A stretch of DNA of 64,000 nucleotides from Wenyingzhuangia fucanilytica (GCF_001697185.1 NZ_CP014224.1:868001-932000); one strand, 5' to 3'. Counted from the first letter of the stretch, positions 1 to 10,119 are shown. Translations and numbers: made by a program. The notes: generated by a model from the letters alone, not told the origin.

Positions 1-1
1 A

Positions 2-610
2 GATAAATTATTTACCATTTTTACTCCTAAACCAAAGCATATCTTTTTTGATTTTACAAGTGATCAACCAGAGATTCAGTCTAAAGAAATTGGAGGTCAA
101 AGTGATTATAGAGGTCCAGACGCTTATGAGTTTATCAGATGGGAGCCAGCAAGTCAAGAACAACGTCATTTAACACAAGGAAACAGAGTTAATTTAAATA
201 GAAATGTATTTTCTGTACACAGTTATTCTTGGATGGAATTTGATACACCGGTAATTCCAAGAGGTAAATATGAAATGTTAATAGTTGGAAATATGTCTAG
301 AAGAGGTAGAGGAGCTGTTCAGATTTATTGGGATGGAGAACCTTTAGGTAAAGTTTGGGACATGAACTCTGTAAGAAATACTGGTTGGCCTGATGCTACT
401 CAAATGGAATTAAACGGATTTAGATTAGGATATGATTGGATTACAAATAATGCAGGTACTAGCCAAGCAGAACTAGAGTCTAATTCTAGATTCCTTATTA
501 CCGATGAACTTTTATGTTCTGAGCAAAAAAGACACGTATTAAGACTAGAAACTGTTAGGTCTGGGGTTACTCCATTAGATTTTGTTGAGTTTATTCCGGT
601 TGAAGAATAA
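2..610 (+). CDS. C-terminal part of a beta-sandwich (CBM-like) surface lipoprotein, probably FAS1/SusCD-associated; 5' end outside window
   Basis: The reading frame is open from base 2 to the stop at 608-610, so the gene begins upstream and about 202 residues are visible. No catalytic motif is seen. The second half reads like a jelly-roll carbohydrate-binding fold: a strand with YEMLIVGN, then GAVQIYWDGEPLGKV, and a terminal strand ending LDFVEFIPVEE, a type of ending common in C-terminal domains of fasciclin-type lipoproteins next to SusC/SusD genes. The FAS1 lipoprotein gene follows 24 bases downstream and ends in a similar way (YAELVPVD). I infer a surface glycan-binding accessory protein in the SusCD operon. 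The family assignment is tentative because the N-terminus is missing. Confidence 0.6.
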   Translation, partial: DKLFTIFTPKPKHIFFDFTSDQPEIQSKEIGGQSDYRGPDAYEFIRWEPASQEQRHLTQGNRVNLNRNVFSVHSYSWMEFDTPVIPRGKYEMLIVGNMSRRGRGAVQIYWDGEPLGKVWDMNSVRNTGWPDATQMELNGFRLGYDWITNNAGTSQAELESNSRFLITDELLCSEQKRHVLRLETVRSGVTPLDFVEFIPVEE

Positions 611-634
611 AAATTAAATATTAAAGATCTTAGA

Positions 635-2155
635 ATGAAAAACATAAATAATTTTATATTAAACTTCAGTCAAATTATAGCAAGTCTAATGGTTGTAATA
701 GCTGTTAGTAGTTGTAACTCATGGGATGACCATTATGAGCAATTAGATACTAGATTGGAGTCAGACATCATAACAGTATTGTCAGAAGACAGTAATTACT
801 CAACCTTCTTGTCATTACTACAACAAACGGATTATAAAGATTTTCTAAAAACCTCTCAAGCTTATACTGTTTGGGCTCCAAATAATGCAGCTTTAGCACA
901 GGTTTCAGATGATATTTTAAATGATCCTGATATGTTAAAACAATTAGTAGAAAATCATATTAGTAGAAACTCATACAACTCGAGTAACTTAGATACTCCA
1001 CTTTTTGTTAAAATGTTTAACAATAAATATATAGAGTTTACAAATGCAGGAGGAAGTACATCTTTTGGTGGAGTTGAACTTATAGAGAAAGATGTTTTAA
1101 CCGCTAATGGTATTTTACACAAAATAGGTACAACTTTAACAGTTAGACCAAATATTTGGGCGTACCTTAACGAAAATTCAGATGATTTCTTATCATTAAT
1201 GGAGTATTTTAATCAGTTTAACGAAACTGTTTTTGATGAGCCAAATAGTGTAAGAGTAGGAAGAAATTCATTAGGACAAATTGTTTACGATTCTGTTTTT
1301 AAAACTTCTAATAAAAGGTTTGACTCTATTGGAGATTTAAGTTCTGAAGAAGAACGTTTTACTTTTATAGGTTTAACAGATGCTGTTTATACAGATGTGT
1401 TTAACTCTCTTAAAGGTTATTTTCAATATCCAGTAGAGGATAGTATTAAAAGTGTTACTGATAAAGTAATTTTTAACAACTTAAACTTTCCTGTAATTGA
1501 TTCAGATGAATTAGATGGAACAGAATTGTTAACAACAACAGATAATCTGGTAACTATAAATAAAGCTTCTATTGCTGAAGAACATGAATTAAGTAATGGA
1601 AATTTATTTGTAATGAATCAGTATGATTTAGCTCCTAAAAATGTTGCTTATAAGCCTGTAAGATATGAGATAGAGAATATTGAAAGAAGAGAAATAGGAT
1701 CGTTAGTAGATCTTACTATTTCATCAAGATTTAATTCTTTGGCTTCTGGAGGTTTTACTAACGTGGTAGATCTTCTAAATAGTCCTGATGGTAATGACGG
1801 TAACAACTATTTTGAAGTTGCTTTTGAAAACGTGTTATCTGCTAGTTATACTATCAATTTAAAGTTTACACCAGTGGGGGCACCACAACAAACCAAATTA
1901 AAATTTGAGTTTAGTTATGTAGATGAAAACAAAAACACTGTTGTTGATGAAATTGATGCCATAACAGTTAGTCATTTAGAAGATGGTATTATTAGTATAG
2001 GTGGTACATATGATATACCAGTGTATATTAATGAAGAAAATGATAATGAATACTCTGTAAAGTTAAAAGTTATTGTTGATGTAAGTGATGCAGAAACAAT
2101 ATTATACTCTCGTAGATTTGGTATTGACTATGCAGAATTAGTACCCGTAGACTAA
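635..2155 (+). CDS. FAS1 (fasciclin) domain lipoprotein of the SusCD operon
   Basis: The 506-residue protein starts with a lipoprotein signal peptide whose lipobox is AVSSC (Cys about residue 27), so it should be anchored in the outer membrane. Residues about 45-170 form a fasciclin domain: YSTFLSLLQQTDYKDFL, then YTVWAPNNAAL, LVENHI, and the closing strand TANGILHKIGTTL. The remaining two thirds are beta-rich without a recognised catalytic motif and end YAELVPVD. FAS1 lipoproteins are often encoded just before SusC/SusD pairs in Bacteroidota; their role is thought to be adhesion or ligand binding, but it is not established. It lies 24 bases after the preceding gene and 23 bases before the SusC gene, consistent with one operon. 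Confidence 0.85.
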   Translation: MKNINNFILNFSQIIASLMVVIAVSSCNSWDDHYEQLDTRLESDIITVLSEDSNYSTFLSLLQQTDYKDFLKTSQAYTVWAPNNAALAQVSDDILNDPDMLKQLVENHISRNSYNSSNLDTPLFVKMFNNKYIEFTNAGGSTSFGGVELIEKDVLTANGILHKIGTTLTVRPNIWAYLNENSDDFLSLMEYFNQFNETVFDEPNSVRVGRNSLGQIVYDSVFKTSNKRFDSIGDLSSEEERFTFIGLTDAVYTDVFNSLKGYFQYPVEDSIKSVTDKVIFNNLNFPVIDSDELDGTELLTTTDNLVTINKASIAEEHELSNGNLFVMNQYDLAPKNVAYKPVRYEIENIERREIGSLVDLTISSRFNSLASGGFTNVVDLLNSPDGNDGNNYFEVAFENVLSASYTINLKFTPVGAPQQTKLKFEFSYVDENKNTVVDEIDAITVSHLEDGIISIGGTYDIPVYINEENDNEYSVKLKVIVDVSDAETILYSRRFGIDYAELVPVD

Positions 2156-2178
2156 ATTATTACTATTAAAACTTAAAT

Positions 2179-5100
2179 ATGAATTATCTGACTATGATAA
2201 AAATTAAAAATATACATTCTCTGCTTTTCATTTTATTCTTCGGAATTACTAGTGTATTGCAAGGACAGGAGAAAGCCATTATTGTAACAGGTACAGTAAT
2301 GGGGGCGATTAATAATGAGCCATTAACTGGAGTTAATGTGCGAACAGGACAATATTCATCTGTATATACAGATGAAAATGGAGAGTTTTCTATTAGAGTA
2401 CCTGATGCTAATGTAACATTAACAGTTGCAAGTACAGATTTTAGTACTAAAGAAGTTGCGTTAAAAGGACGTTCAGTAGTTGAAATTAAAATTTATGCAG
2501 ATGATTTTAATTCTTACTACGGAAAAGTTGGAATGCCACTAGGAAAACAAACCAAGACCTCTGTAGTAAATGCAGTAGAAACAAAACAAACAAAATTAGA
2601 ATCTTCAAGAGAATCGTTATCTAACGTTATTAATGGAGAAGTTGCTGGTGTTAGATCAATCATGAGATCTGGAGTACCTGGTGTTGGTGCTAATATCTTT
2701 GTGAGAGGATACAATACTTTAAATAGTTCTACTCAACCATTAATTGTTGTGGATGGAATGATGATAGAAACTAATACTTTTAATAATAATGATTTAATTA
2801 GAGGTTATTCTTACGATCCTTTATCGGACATTAACCCTAAGGATATTGCTAATATTACTATTATAAAAGATGCAGCTTCTATCTATGGATCTAGAGGAGC
2901 TAACGGAGTTATCTTAATTGAAACTAACAAAACTGAAGACATTACTACTAAAATAGATTTTGTTGTTCAAGGTGGTTTTAACTTGGCTCCTAAGAGTCTT
3001 CCAATGATGAATAACAATCAGTTTAGAACTTATTTAGCAGATCAAATGAATGATTCTGGTATTTATGATGAAACAGGTGGTATTGCTAACTTACCTTTCT
3101 TTAATGAAAATCCTTCTTTTGAAGATTATGAAATCTATCATAATTCAACAAATTGGCAAGAAGAAGTTTTTGATAATAGTTATGTAAATGATTATTACTT
3201 TAAAGTAACTGGAGGGGATGAAATTGCTAAGTATGGATTGTCAGTTGGTTATACAACTAACAACGGTGTAGTATCTAGTACAAAGTTTAACAGATTTACA
3301 ACTCGTTTTAACGCAGATACTAATATTACAGATAGACTTTCTTTAATGACAAACTTAAGTGTAAGTTACGGAGAACGTGATTTATATGATAATGGACTTT
3401 ATAGTTCTTCTCCTATAACTTCTGCTTTAAATAAATCTCCATTTTTAGCTCCGTTTACGCCAAATGCAGACGGTATTGTTACTGGAATTTATCAAGATAT
3501 TGATCAAATAGGTGGGTTTAGTAACCCTAAAGCAATTGTTGATAATGCTACTTTTGCTGCAAAAGATTACAACTTATATGGTCAAGTAGATTTAGGATAT
3601 AGAATTACTGATGATTTAAAAATTTCATCTTTATTTGGTGTTAACTACATTAAAAACAGACAAAATGTTTTCTTACCAGATGTAGGTTTATCATCTGAAG
3701 TTAATGAGTATGGAGATATTCTTAGAAGAACTTCAAAAGTTAGTGCAGAAAGTTTGTTAGCTTTTTATAATGATACAAGATTAAACTACTTATTAAGTGT
3801 TGATAATATCCATCAGTTTTCTTTTAACTTAGGATTGCGTTATAACCAAAACAATTACACCAATTCTTATTCATTAAATGGAAATTCTTCTGATGATAAC
3901 TTTACTTCATTAGATTCTGGAGACAGGTTAACAAACGTTACTTCTGGTAGCATTGGAAACTGGAAATATGCATCATCATATGCTAATGTGGACTATTCTT
4001 TATTAAATAAGTATTTTTTAAGTGGTAATATATCTGCAGATGTTTCATCTCGTTTTGGTGATGATCAACCAGTTGGAATTTTTCCATCTATTGGTGCAGC
4101 TTGGTTAGTTTCATCAGAAAAATTCATGGCTAATTTATCAGATTTGGATCAGTTAAAAGTTAGAGCAAGTTATGGTTTAACTGGTAACTACGGTATTGGA
4201 AACTATAATGCAGAATCTTACTTTGTATCTAATAGATTTTTAGAAGGAGCAGGTCTTGTTAGTGGTAACGTTGCTAATAGCTCTATTCGTTGGGAAGAAA
4301 CTAAAAAAGCAAACTTAGGTTTTGATTTTGGATTATTTAATGAAAGAATTTCTTTTAGTGCAGATTATTTTTACAATGTAACTGATGGATTATTAAACCA
4401 AACAGAAATTAGCCCTATTTATGGTCAACAAAATTACATTAGTAATGAAGGAAAGTTAAACAACCGTGGTACGGAATTTAGCTATAACGCTCGCATATTT
4501 AATACTGAAAACTTTAAATGGGATCTAGGAGGAAATATATCACGTTATAGAAATGAAATTTCATCTATTCCAGGTCAAGAGCAAATTATTCATGTAGAAG
4601 GAGTTGATGCTACAATTATCAATAGAGAAGGAAGTGCTTTAGGATTGTTCTATGGATATAAAACAGATGGAATTTATAACAGTTCAGCAGAAGCATCTGC
4701 AGCTGGGTTAAGCTGGAGAGATTTCCAAGGATTTAATCAACCATTTGTTGCGGGAGATGTTAAGTTTGTAAATACAAATAATTCTGATAACGTAATTAAT
4801 GAAGATGATAGAGTGGTTATTGGAGATCCAAACCCTGATTTTACAGGAATGTTCTACAACAACTTTACTTATAAAAACTTTACTTTATCGGCAGTGTTTA
4901 CCTTTAGTAAAGGAAATGATGTTTATAATGCTTTAAGAAGACAAACAGAGTCTATGAGTAATTTTGCTAATCAAAGTCAAGCAGTAGTAAATCGTTGGAG
5001 AGTTGAAAATCAAGAAACAAACATTCCAAGATCTGTTTATGGAGATGCTATGGGGAATTCAAGATTCTCTGATAGATGGATAGAAGATGGTTCATTCATC

Positions 5101-5307
5101 AGACTTAAAACATTGTCATTATCTTATAGTCCAGAAACTTTTAACGCTACATTCTTTGTTACAGCTAATAACTTGTTAACATTTACCAAATACTTAGGAT
5201 ATGATCCAGAATTTAGTAACTCACAAATAAGTTATTTACAAGGTATTGATGGAGGAATGACACCTCAATACAGTTCAGTTGTATTAGGAGTAAGAGTAGG
5301 ATTATAA
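2179..5307 (+). CDS. SusC/RagA-type TonB-dependent outer-membrane transporter
   Basis: This 1042-residue protein is a TonB-linked outer-membrane porter that should import oligosaccharides with its SusD partner. After the signal peptide (ending near VLQGQEKA) comes a carboxypeptidase-regulatory-like domain (residues about 35-105, VTGTVMGAINNEPLTGVNV). The plug domain has the hallmark strings FVRGYNTLN, PLIVVDGMM and TIIKDAASIYGSRGANGV. The long C-terminal part is a 22-strand barrel ending SSVVLGVRVGL, with the final hydrophobic strand typical of outer-membrane barrels. An in-frame ATG at 2194 (MIKIKNIHSLLF) gives a more standard signal peptide and may be the real start. The length is normal for the family. 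The substrate cannot be read from sequence, but the neighbours indicate a uronate-containing polysaccharide. Confidence 0.95.
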   Translation: MNYLTMIKIKNIHSLLFILFFGITSVLQGQEKAIIVTGTVMGAINNEPLTGVNVRTGQYSSVYTDENGEFSIRVPDANVTLTVASTDFSTKEVALKGRSVVEIKIYADDFNSYYGKVGMPLGKQTKTSVVNAVETKQTKLESSRESLSNVINGEVAGVRSIMRSGVPGVGANIFVRGYNTLNSSTQPLIVVDGMMIETNTFNNNDLIRGYSYDPLSDINPKDIANITIIKDAASIYGSRGANGVILIETNKTEDITTKIDFVVQGGFNLAPKSLPMMNNNQFRTYLADQMNDSGIYDETGGIANLPFFNENPSFEDYEIYHNSTNWQEEVFDNSYVNDYYFKVTGGDEIAKYGLSVGYTTNNGVVSSTKFNRFTTRFNADTNITDRLSLMTNLSVSYGERDLYDNGLYSSSPITSALNKSPFLAPFTPNADGIVTGIYQDIDQIGGFSNPKAIVDNATFAAKDYNLYGQVDLGYRITDDLKISSLFGVNYIKNRQNVFLPDVGLSSEVNEYGDILRRTSKVSAESLLAFYNDTRLNYLLSVDNIHQFSFNLGLRYNQNNYTNSYSLNGNSSDDNFTSLDSGDRLTNVTSGSIGNWKYASSYANVDYSLLNKYFLSGNISADVSSRFGDDQPVGIFPSIGAAWLVSSEKFMANLSDLDQLKVRASYGLTGNYGIGNYNAESYFVSNRFLEGAGLVSGNVANSSIRWEETKKANLGFDFGLFNERISFSADYFYNVTDGLLNQTEISPIYGQQNYISNEGKLNNRGTEFSYNARIFNTENFKWDLGGNISRYRNEISSIPGQEQIIHVEGVDATIINREGSALGLFYGYKTDGIYNSSAEASAAGLSWRDFQGFNQPFVAGDVKFVNTNNSDNVINEDDRVVIGDPNPDFTGMFYNNFTYKNFTLSAVFTFSKGNDVYNALRRQTESMSNFANQSQAVVNRWRVENQETNIPRSVYGDAMGNSRFSDRWIEDGSFIRLKTLSLSYSPETFNATFFVTANNLLTFTKYLGYDPEFSNSQISYLQGIDGGMTPQYSSVVLGVRVGL

Positions 5308-5347
5308 TATTGCTATAATCGATTTATAATAATAAAAAAAAGATATA

Positions 5348-6970
5348 ATGAAACAATATATAAAATTTACGTTAGGCTTATTCTTAGGTTTATCTTTACT
5401 AACCTCTTGTGAGGATATGTTAAATGTAGACCCAGAAGAAGTACTACTATCCGGAGATTATTTAGGAGATGATGAATTAGATGCAAGATCAGCTTTGTTT
5501 GGTGTGTTATCTCAATTGCAAGAGGTTGCAGGACAATACATTGTGTTGGGAGAAATGCGTGCAGATTTAGTTGATGTAAACTTAGATACAGAAGATGAGT
5601 TGAGACAGTTAAACAGTCTTGAAATTAGTAATGATAACAGTTTTATAGACCCTACAACACTGTTCTCTATTATCAATAACTGTAACTTTGCTTTAGTAGG
5701 TATCGATACAAAAGCTTATGAAGAAAGATTGTTAGAAGATTATGCTTCTATCATGAGAATTAGAACATGGGCACAAATGCAAATCCTTATCAATTATGGT
5801 AAATTACCATATATAGATAAGCCAATTAGAAGTGACGATAACTTTAAAGATGAATATCCTTTGTTAGATTTTAATCAAGGTTTAAATCAGTTGATTAGAA
5901 ATTTACAAGCTATTGCTGGTATTGATAATGTTAGTAGACACGAAAGCTCTTTAACTTTTAATATAGAAAGTATGATTCCTAATAATGATATCCTTTTAGG
6001 AGACTTGTTTTTATGGAGTGGAGATTATATTGGAGCAGCAGAAAGCTATAAGAGATTTTTAGACAATCAATTTGATGGTGGACCAATATATCGTTTAAAT
6101 AACTATACTACTAGAGTTGAAGAGACAGGTACAGGATATGTTATTGCTGGTAGTTCTTGGAGAAGTATTTTTAGTAATAATACACCACAACCAAGTGAGT
6201 CAATTAATATTATTGGGTTTAGCGAACAATACAGACAACCTAATAATATTTATGACATAGCTACAACTCAAATGAAGCCTTCGGAATCAATATTATTGAA
6301 TTGGAGTGCGCAAGATTATGGTTACGAAGGAGTACCTGTTCAAATAGCTGAATATCCTTATGATTATAGATATTATTCATCTGTAAATCAATTAGATCCT
6401 GAGTTGTTAGGGAAATACCAAGAGGAATATTTTATGTGGAATAGAGCTGCTAAAATATATTTAAGATATGCAGAAGCAATTAACTATGCTGGTTACCCAG
6501 AACATGCTTTGGCTATTTTAAATGGTATTTTTAACAATCCAGATGTAGAACCTAAGGATGCGCCTATTTTTAACAATGCACAAACATTCTTAAATTTTGA
6601 TTTAGATGCATATTTCACAACTAATAATAGTGATGAACCAATTTCTGGACTTTTGGGAGTTAGAGATAGAGCTGGTTTGGCTCCAGTTTCTGTACCTAGT
6701 GGTTTAACACAAAGTGAAACAATTGATCAAGTTGGGGCTTTAATTTTAAATGAAGCTGCATTAGAATTGGCGTTTGAAGGAAATAGATGGGAAGATTTAG
6801 TTCGTTTTTCTAGAAGAGCTAATGATCCAAGTATTATTGCTGATGCTGTTGCTAATAAATTTGAATTAGCAGGGAATGCTGCTCAAGCAAATAGTGTAAG
6901 ACAAAAATTATCTAATCCAAGTAATTGGTTTTTACATTTAGATGTACCAGATAATTTTGTAGAACAATAA
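5348..6970 (+). CDS. SusD/RagB-type surface glycan-binding lipoprotein
   Basis: The 540-residue lipoprotein is the lid of the SusCD complex. The signal peptide carries the lipobox LLTSC (Cys about residue 21). The N-terminal half has the helical TPR-like SusD fold (RALFGVLSQLQEV region, IMRIRTWAQMQILINYG). The C-terminal half has the family's typical YLRYAEAINYAG and LNEAALELAFEGNRWEDLVRF motifs (residues about 380-490), the latter highly characteristic of SusD/RagB proteins. It follows SusC by 40 bases and is closed by a strong terminator at 7000-7034, so the FAS1-SusC-SusD unit looks like one transcript ending here. Confidence 0.95.
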   Translation: MKQYIKFTLGLFLGLSLLTSCEDMLNVDPEEVLLSGDYLGDDELDARSALFGVLSQLQEVAGQYIVLGEMRADLVDVNLDTEDELRQLNSLEISNDNSFIDPTTLFSIINNCNFALVGIDTKAYEERLLEDYASIMRIRTWAQMQILINYGKLPYIDKPIRSDDNFKDEYPLLDFNQGLNQLIRNLQAIAGIDNVSRHESSLTFNIESMIPNNDILLGDLFLWSGDYIGAAESYKRFLDNQFDGGPIYRLNNYTTRVEETGTGYVIAGSSWRSIFSNNTPQPSESINIIGFSEQYRQPNNIYDIATTQMKPSESILLNWSAQDYGYEGVPVQIAEYPYDYRYYSSVNQLDPELLGKYQEEYFMWNRAAKIYLRYAEAINYAGYPEHALAILNGIFNNPDVEPKDAPIFNNAQTFLNFDLDAYFTTNNSDEPISGLLGVRDRAGLAPVSVPSGLTQSETIDQVGALILNEAALELAFEGNRWEDLVRFSRRANDPSIIADAVANKFELAGNAAQANSVRQKLSNPSNWFLHLDVPDNFVEQ

Positions 6971-6999
6971 GAGTATTATTGTAGAAATTAATAAATTAA

Positions 7000-7034
7000 A
7001 AAAAGGAGAATCTTATAAAGATTCTCCTTTTTTT
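7000..7034 (+). terminator. Rho-independent terminator after the SusCD operon
   Basis: An 11-bp perfect stem (AGGAGAATCTT / AAGATTCTCCT, loop ATA) at 7004-7028 is followed by a run of seven T. It lies 33 bases after the SusD stop and separates the SusCD transcript from the sulfatase and the secreted enzymes. Confidence 0.9.
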
Positions 7035-7243
7035 GTTTAGCTACGTGTTTAATAGGTAAAAAGAACGATAATTTAGTGGTATAGTGTTATGTTTTATATT
7101 GTTAATATGAATTATTTACAATATTGCATCTAAAGATTGTTTTCTTTCTAAGAAATTAATTTTTAAACTCATTGGTTCAACATTACTATAACTTCTCATA
7201 GTTAAAAAGTATTAACATATAAATTAAGTAAATTAAAAACAAA

Positions 7244-8713
7244 ATGAATTTTTTTAGATTAACCACATTAATTTGTTTAGCAGCTATTTCTAGCTGTATA
7301 GGAAGTGATAAAAAATCAAAGCAAAAAAAGAAACCAAACTTTTTATTTGTATTAGTAGATGATCAATCGGCATTTGATTTAAAAATATACAATCCTAATT
7401 CTATTTTAGAAACCCCTACCATAGATAAGCTTGCCAAAGAAGGTTTGGTTTTTGAAAGTGCTCGTCATATGGGATCTATGAATGGAGCGGTGTGTACTCC
7501 CTCAAGACATATGATTATGAGTGGTCGTACTGTTTGGCATTTACCACTAAGTGCTGAATTTCAAAAACAAACAGCCCCTCACGAAATAGATGAACAAACC
7601 ATAGGAGCTGTTTTTAATAGAGCAGGTTACAAAACAATGAGAACTTGTAAAAAAGGAAATTCATATCCTGGTGCTAATAAGCAGTTTACAGTAGTTCACG
7701 ATGCTACAAAACGTGGAGGTACAGAAGAAACAGGTAGTGCATGGCATGCAAAACAAGTGTTGAGCTATTTAAACAATCGTGAAGCACAAAAAGAAGATGA
7801 TCCGTTTTTTATTTACTTTGGGTTTTCTCATCCACATGATACAAGAAATGGAACTCCAGAGTTATTAAAAAAATATGGAGCTATTAATCATAAAGATCCT
7901 AATAGTTTACCTCCACTAAATGCAAAACAACCTCAATTACCTGAAAATTATTTAAAAGCACATCCTTTCCATCATGGACACCCAGAACTTAGAGATGAGG
8001 AACGTGTAAGTGGGGTTTGGAAAAATAGAGATGAAAATACGATAAGAAACGAACTAGGTAGAGAATTTGCATGTTCAGAAAACATAGATATCCAACTAAA
8101 TAAAGTTTTGGATAAGTTAGACGAGATGGGTGAATTAGACAATACCTATATCATTTATACTGCAGATCATGGAATGGCAATTGGGCGTCATGGTTTACAA
8201 GGAAAACAAAATTTATACGAACATACTTGGAGAGTTCCTTTTATTGTAAAAGGTCCTAATTTACCTTCAGGAAAAAGAGTTAAAGGGAATATTTATTTGT
8301 TAGATGTATTACCAACTTTGTGCGATTTAGCAGGGATTAAAACTCCAGAAACAGTTGAGGGGAAAAGTTTTGTACCTGTTTTAAAAGGTGAAAAAGAAGT
8401 AGTAAGAGAAGTGATGTATGGAGTTTATGCAGGTGGAACAAAACCAGGAATGCGTACAGTTAAAAAAGGAGATTGGAAATTGATTAAGTATGATGTAATG
8501 GATGGTACTGTTAGAGAAACTCAATTATTTAATTTGGCTGAAAATCCAAATGAATATTTGCCAGAGCATCATAAAAAAGGTGAAATGGAAACAGATTTGG
8601 CTGAAAATCCTAAATACGCAGCAAAATTAGCAGAAATGGAAGCTTTATTACTAGAGCAAATGATTGCTAATGAGGACCCATATAGATTATGGAATCAACC
8701 TAAGGCAAATTAA
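7244..8713 (+). CDS. S1-family (formylglycine-dependent) sulfatase, lipoprotein
   Basis: A 489-residue sulfatase likely removing sulfate esters from the imported glycan. The signal peptide ends in a lipobox-like ISSC (Cys about residue 18), suggesting lipid anchoring. The N-terminal metal site VLVDDQSAFDL follows, then the sulfatase signature CTPSRHMIMSGR, in which Cys84 would be converted to formylglycine. Additional metal and sulfate-site segments are YTADHGMAIGRHG and GKQNLYEHTWRVP. The C-terminal subdomain has GDWKLIKYDVMDG and TQLFNLAENPNE, typical for choline-sulfatase-like S1 enzymes. The subfamily and the cleaved position cannot be told from sequence. It is flanked by terminators on both sides (7000-7034 and 8743-8773), so it may be its own transcription unit. 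Confidence 0.92.
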   Translation: MNFFRLTTLICLAAISSCIGSDKKSKQKKKPNFLFVLVDDQSAFDLKIYNPNSILETPTIDKLAKEGLVFESARHMGSMNGAVCTPSRHMIMSGRTVWHLPLSAEFQKQTAPHEIDEQTIGAVFNRAGYKTMRTCKKGNSYPGANKQFTVVHDATKRGGTEETGSAWHAKQVLSYLNNREAQKEDDPFFIYFGFSHPHDTRNGTPELLKKYGAINHKDPNSLPPLNAKQPQLPENYLKAHPFHHGHPELRDEERVSGVWKNRDENTIRNELGREFACSENIDIQLNKVLDKLDEMGELDNTYIIYTADHGMAIGRHGLQGKQNLYEHTWRVPFIVKGPNLPSGKRVKGNIYLLDVLPTLCDLAGIKTPETVEGKSFVPVLKGEKEVVREVMYGVYAGGTKPGMRTVKKGDWKLIKYDVMDGTVRETQLFNLAENPNEYLPEHHKKGEMETDLAENPKYAAKLAEMEALLLEQMIANEDPYRLWNQPKAN

Positions 8714-8742
8714 AAGTAGATAAAATTGTATTTTAAAATAAA

Positions 8743-8773
8743 GGCCCTGTTATATTATTTAGCAGGGCTTTTG
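8743..8773 (+). terminator. Terminator after the first sulfatase
   Basis: The stem GCCCTG (8744-8749) / CAGGGC (8763-8768), with an A/T-rich loop of 13 bases that may pair further, is followed by TTTT. It sits 30 bases after the sulfatase stop. Confidence 0.7.
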
Positions 8774-8939
8774 GTTTAGTATAGTTAGGATATAACAGAG
8801 ATTAATAAAAATTTTAATCATTGAAAGTATTTACAACTGTTAATACACCATGTGTCATAGCTTTAGGGCTCTAAATTATAATATAGTGATGCTCTTTGTG
8901 GTATTTTCGACATATTATAAATTAAAAAAGAGAAAGTTT

Positions 8940-10061
8940 ATGAAAAGAAAAGTACAATTATTTTGGACTGCTTTATTTGCAGTGTGTATTGTTAATGCAC
9001 AAACAGTAGGAGATGTTTTTATGGTAAATGACGTAAATTATACTGTAACAAGTTTATCTCCAAATGAAGTAGAGTTAGGAGATAATAAGACTTCATTATT
9101 AACAAGTATTATTGTTCCAACTACTATAGAAGATACTAATACTTCAACAACTTATACTGTTACCGCTATTGGTGAAAATGCATTTAATACAAATGATAAT
9201 ATTACCTATATTGAGTTACCAGCTTCTGTTACCGAAATTAAGTACAGAGCTTTTGCTTACGCGGATGGTATAGAAACTATCAATTTTACAACGACTAGTG
9301 GTGTTACGATATTAGGGAGGCAAGCTTTTTTTACTTGTGCTATTAGTGATGTTAATGAGTTGTTTGAACTTATTGAAGAAGTTGGTCAAGGATGCTTTTC
9401 TAGAGCAAACCTTACAAATACATTCAGTACTGCTGCATCGTTAACTAATCTAGTAGAAAGTGCTAATTTTAGAGAAAATGAAATGGAAATTGTAGACTTG
9501 TCTGCATCAACATCTTTAACTACTTTACCAGCATCTTCATTTATATTATGCCCTAATATAGTTACTGTAAAATTACCACTTAATTTAACTTCAATAGGGG
9601 CAAGTACATTTGATGGTTGTACCTCATTAAACGAAATGGAAGTAGAAGCAACTGATCCTTCATCAATAACTGTTGATGCGTCAGCTTTTACTGGCTCTGG
9701 TATTGCAACAGCAACTCTTTATGTACCTGTAGGTTCAAAATCTGCTTATGAGGTGGCTGATGTTTGGAAAGATTTCGGAACTATTGTAGAGGGGGATATT
9801 ACATTAAGTACAAACGAAGTTGAAAAAGAATTCAATTTTAATATTTACCCTAACCCTACAAGTGATGTTGTTACTATTAATAGTAATCAGCTTAATGATG
9901 CTAGCGTAAGTGTCTATGATATTACAGGGGAATTATTGTTTGTAAATAAATTAGAAGGTAGCTCATCTAATATTGATATATCTAATTTGATATCTGGGGT
10001 TTATATGTTTAAAATAGAAACAAGTAAAGGTCAATTTACAAAACGAATTATCAAAGAATAA
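8940..10061 (+). CDS. Secreted BspA-type leucine-rich-repeat protein with T9SS sorting domain
   Basis: I place the start at 8940 (MKRKVQLFWTALFAVCIVNAQ), which gives a clean signal peptide; an upstream in-frame ATG at 8850 would add 30 residues lacking such features. The mature protein has BspA/TpLRR-like leucine-rich repeats (LRR_5), for example ITYIELPASVTEIKYRAFAY, TVKLPLNLTSIGASTFDGC and the capping ATLYVPVGSKSAYEVADVW. The last 75 residues are a type A T9SS sorting domain (FNIYPNPTSD, VYDITGELL, LISGVYMFKIE, FTKRIIKE), so the protein should be exported and attached to the surface or released. BspA repeats bind proteins or glycans in other bacteria; here a glycan-related role is inferred only from location. 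It is the smallest of four LRR proteins in this block. Confidence 0.88.
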   Translation: MKRKVQLFWTALFAVCIVNAQTVGDVFMVNDVNYTVTSLSPNEVELGDNKTSLLTSIIVPTTIEDTNTSTTYTVTAIGENAFNTNDNITYIELPASVTEIKYRAFAYADGIETINFTTTSGVTILGRQAFFTCAISDVNELFELIEEVGQGCFSRANLTNTFSTAASLTNLVESANFRENEMEIVDLSASTSLTTLPASSFILCPNIVTVKLPLNLTSIGASTFDGCTSLNEMEVEATDPSSITVDASAFTGSGIATATLYVPVGSKSAYEVADVWKDFGTIVEGDITLSTNEVEKEFNFNIYPNPTSDVVTINSNQLNDASVSVYDITGELLFVNKLEGSSSNIDISNLISGVYMFKIETSKGQFTKRIIKE

Positions 10062-10088
10062 AGTATATCTCAAATTCTTTGTATAAAA

Positions 10089-10119
10089 AGCTCAACAATT
10101 ATTTGTTGAGCTTTTTTTT
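10089..10119 (+). terminator. Terminator after the first LRR gene
   Basis: A 10-bp perfect stem AGCTCAACAA / TTGTTGAGCT (10089-10098 and 10103-10112, loop TTAT) is followed by eight T. It lies 28 bases after the stop codon. Confidence 0.9.

Noticed and set aside
7244-8713. Naming a particular sulfatase subfamily or desulfation position
   Set aside because: The S1 signature is clear, but subfamily-specific residues cannot be judged without an alignment.
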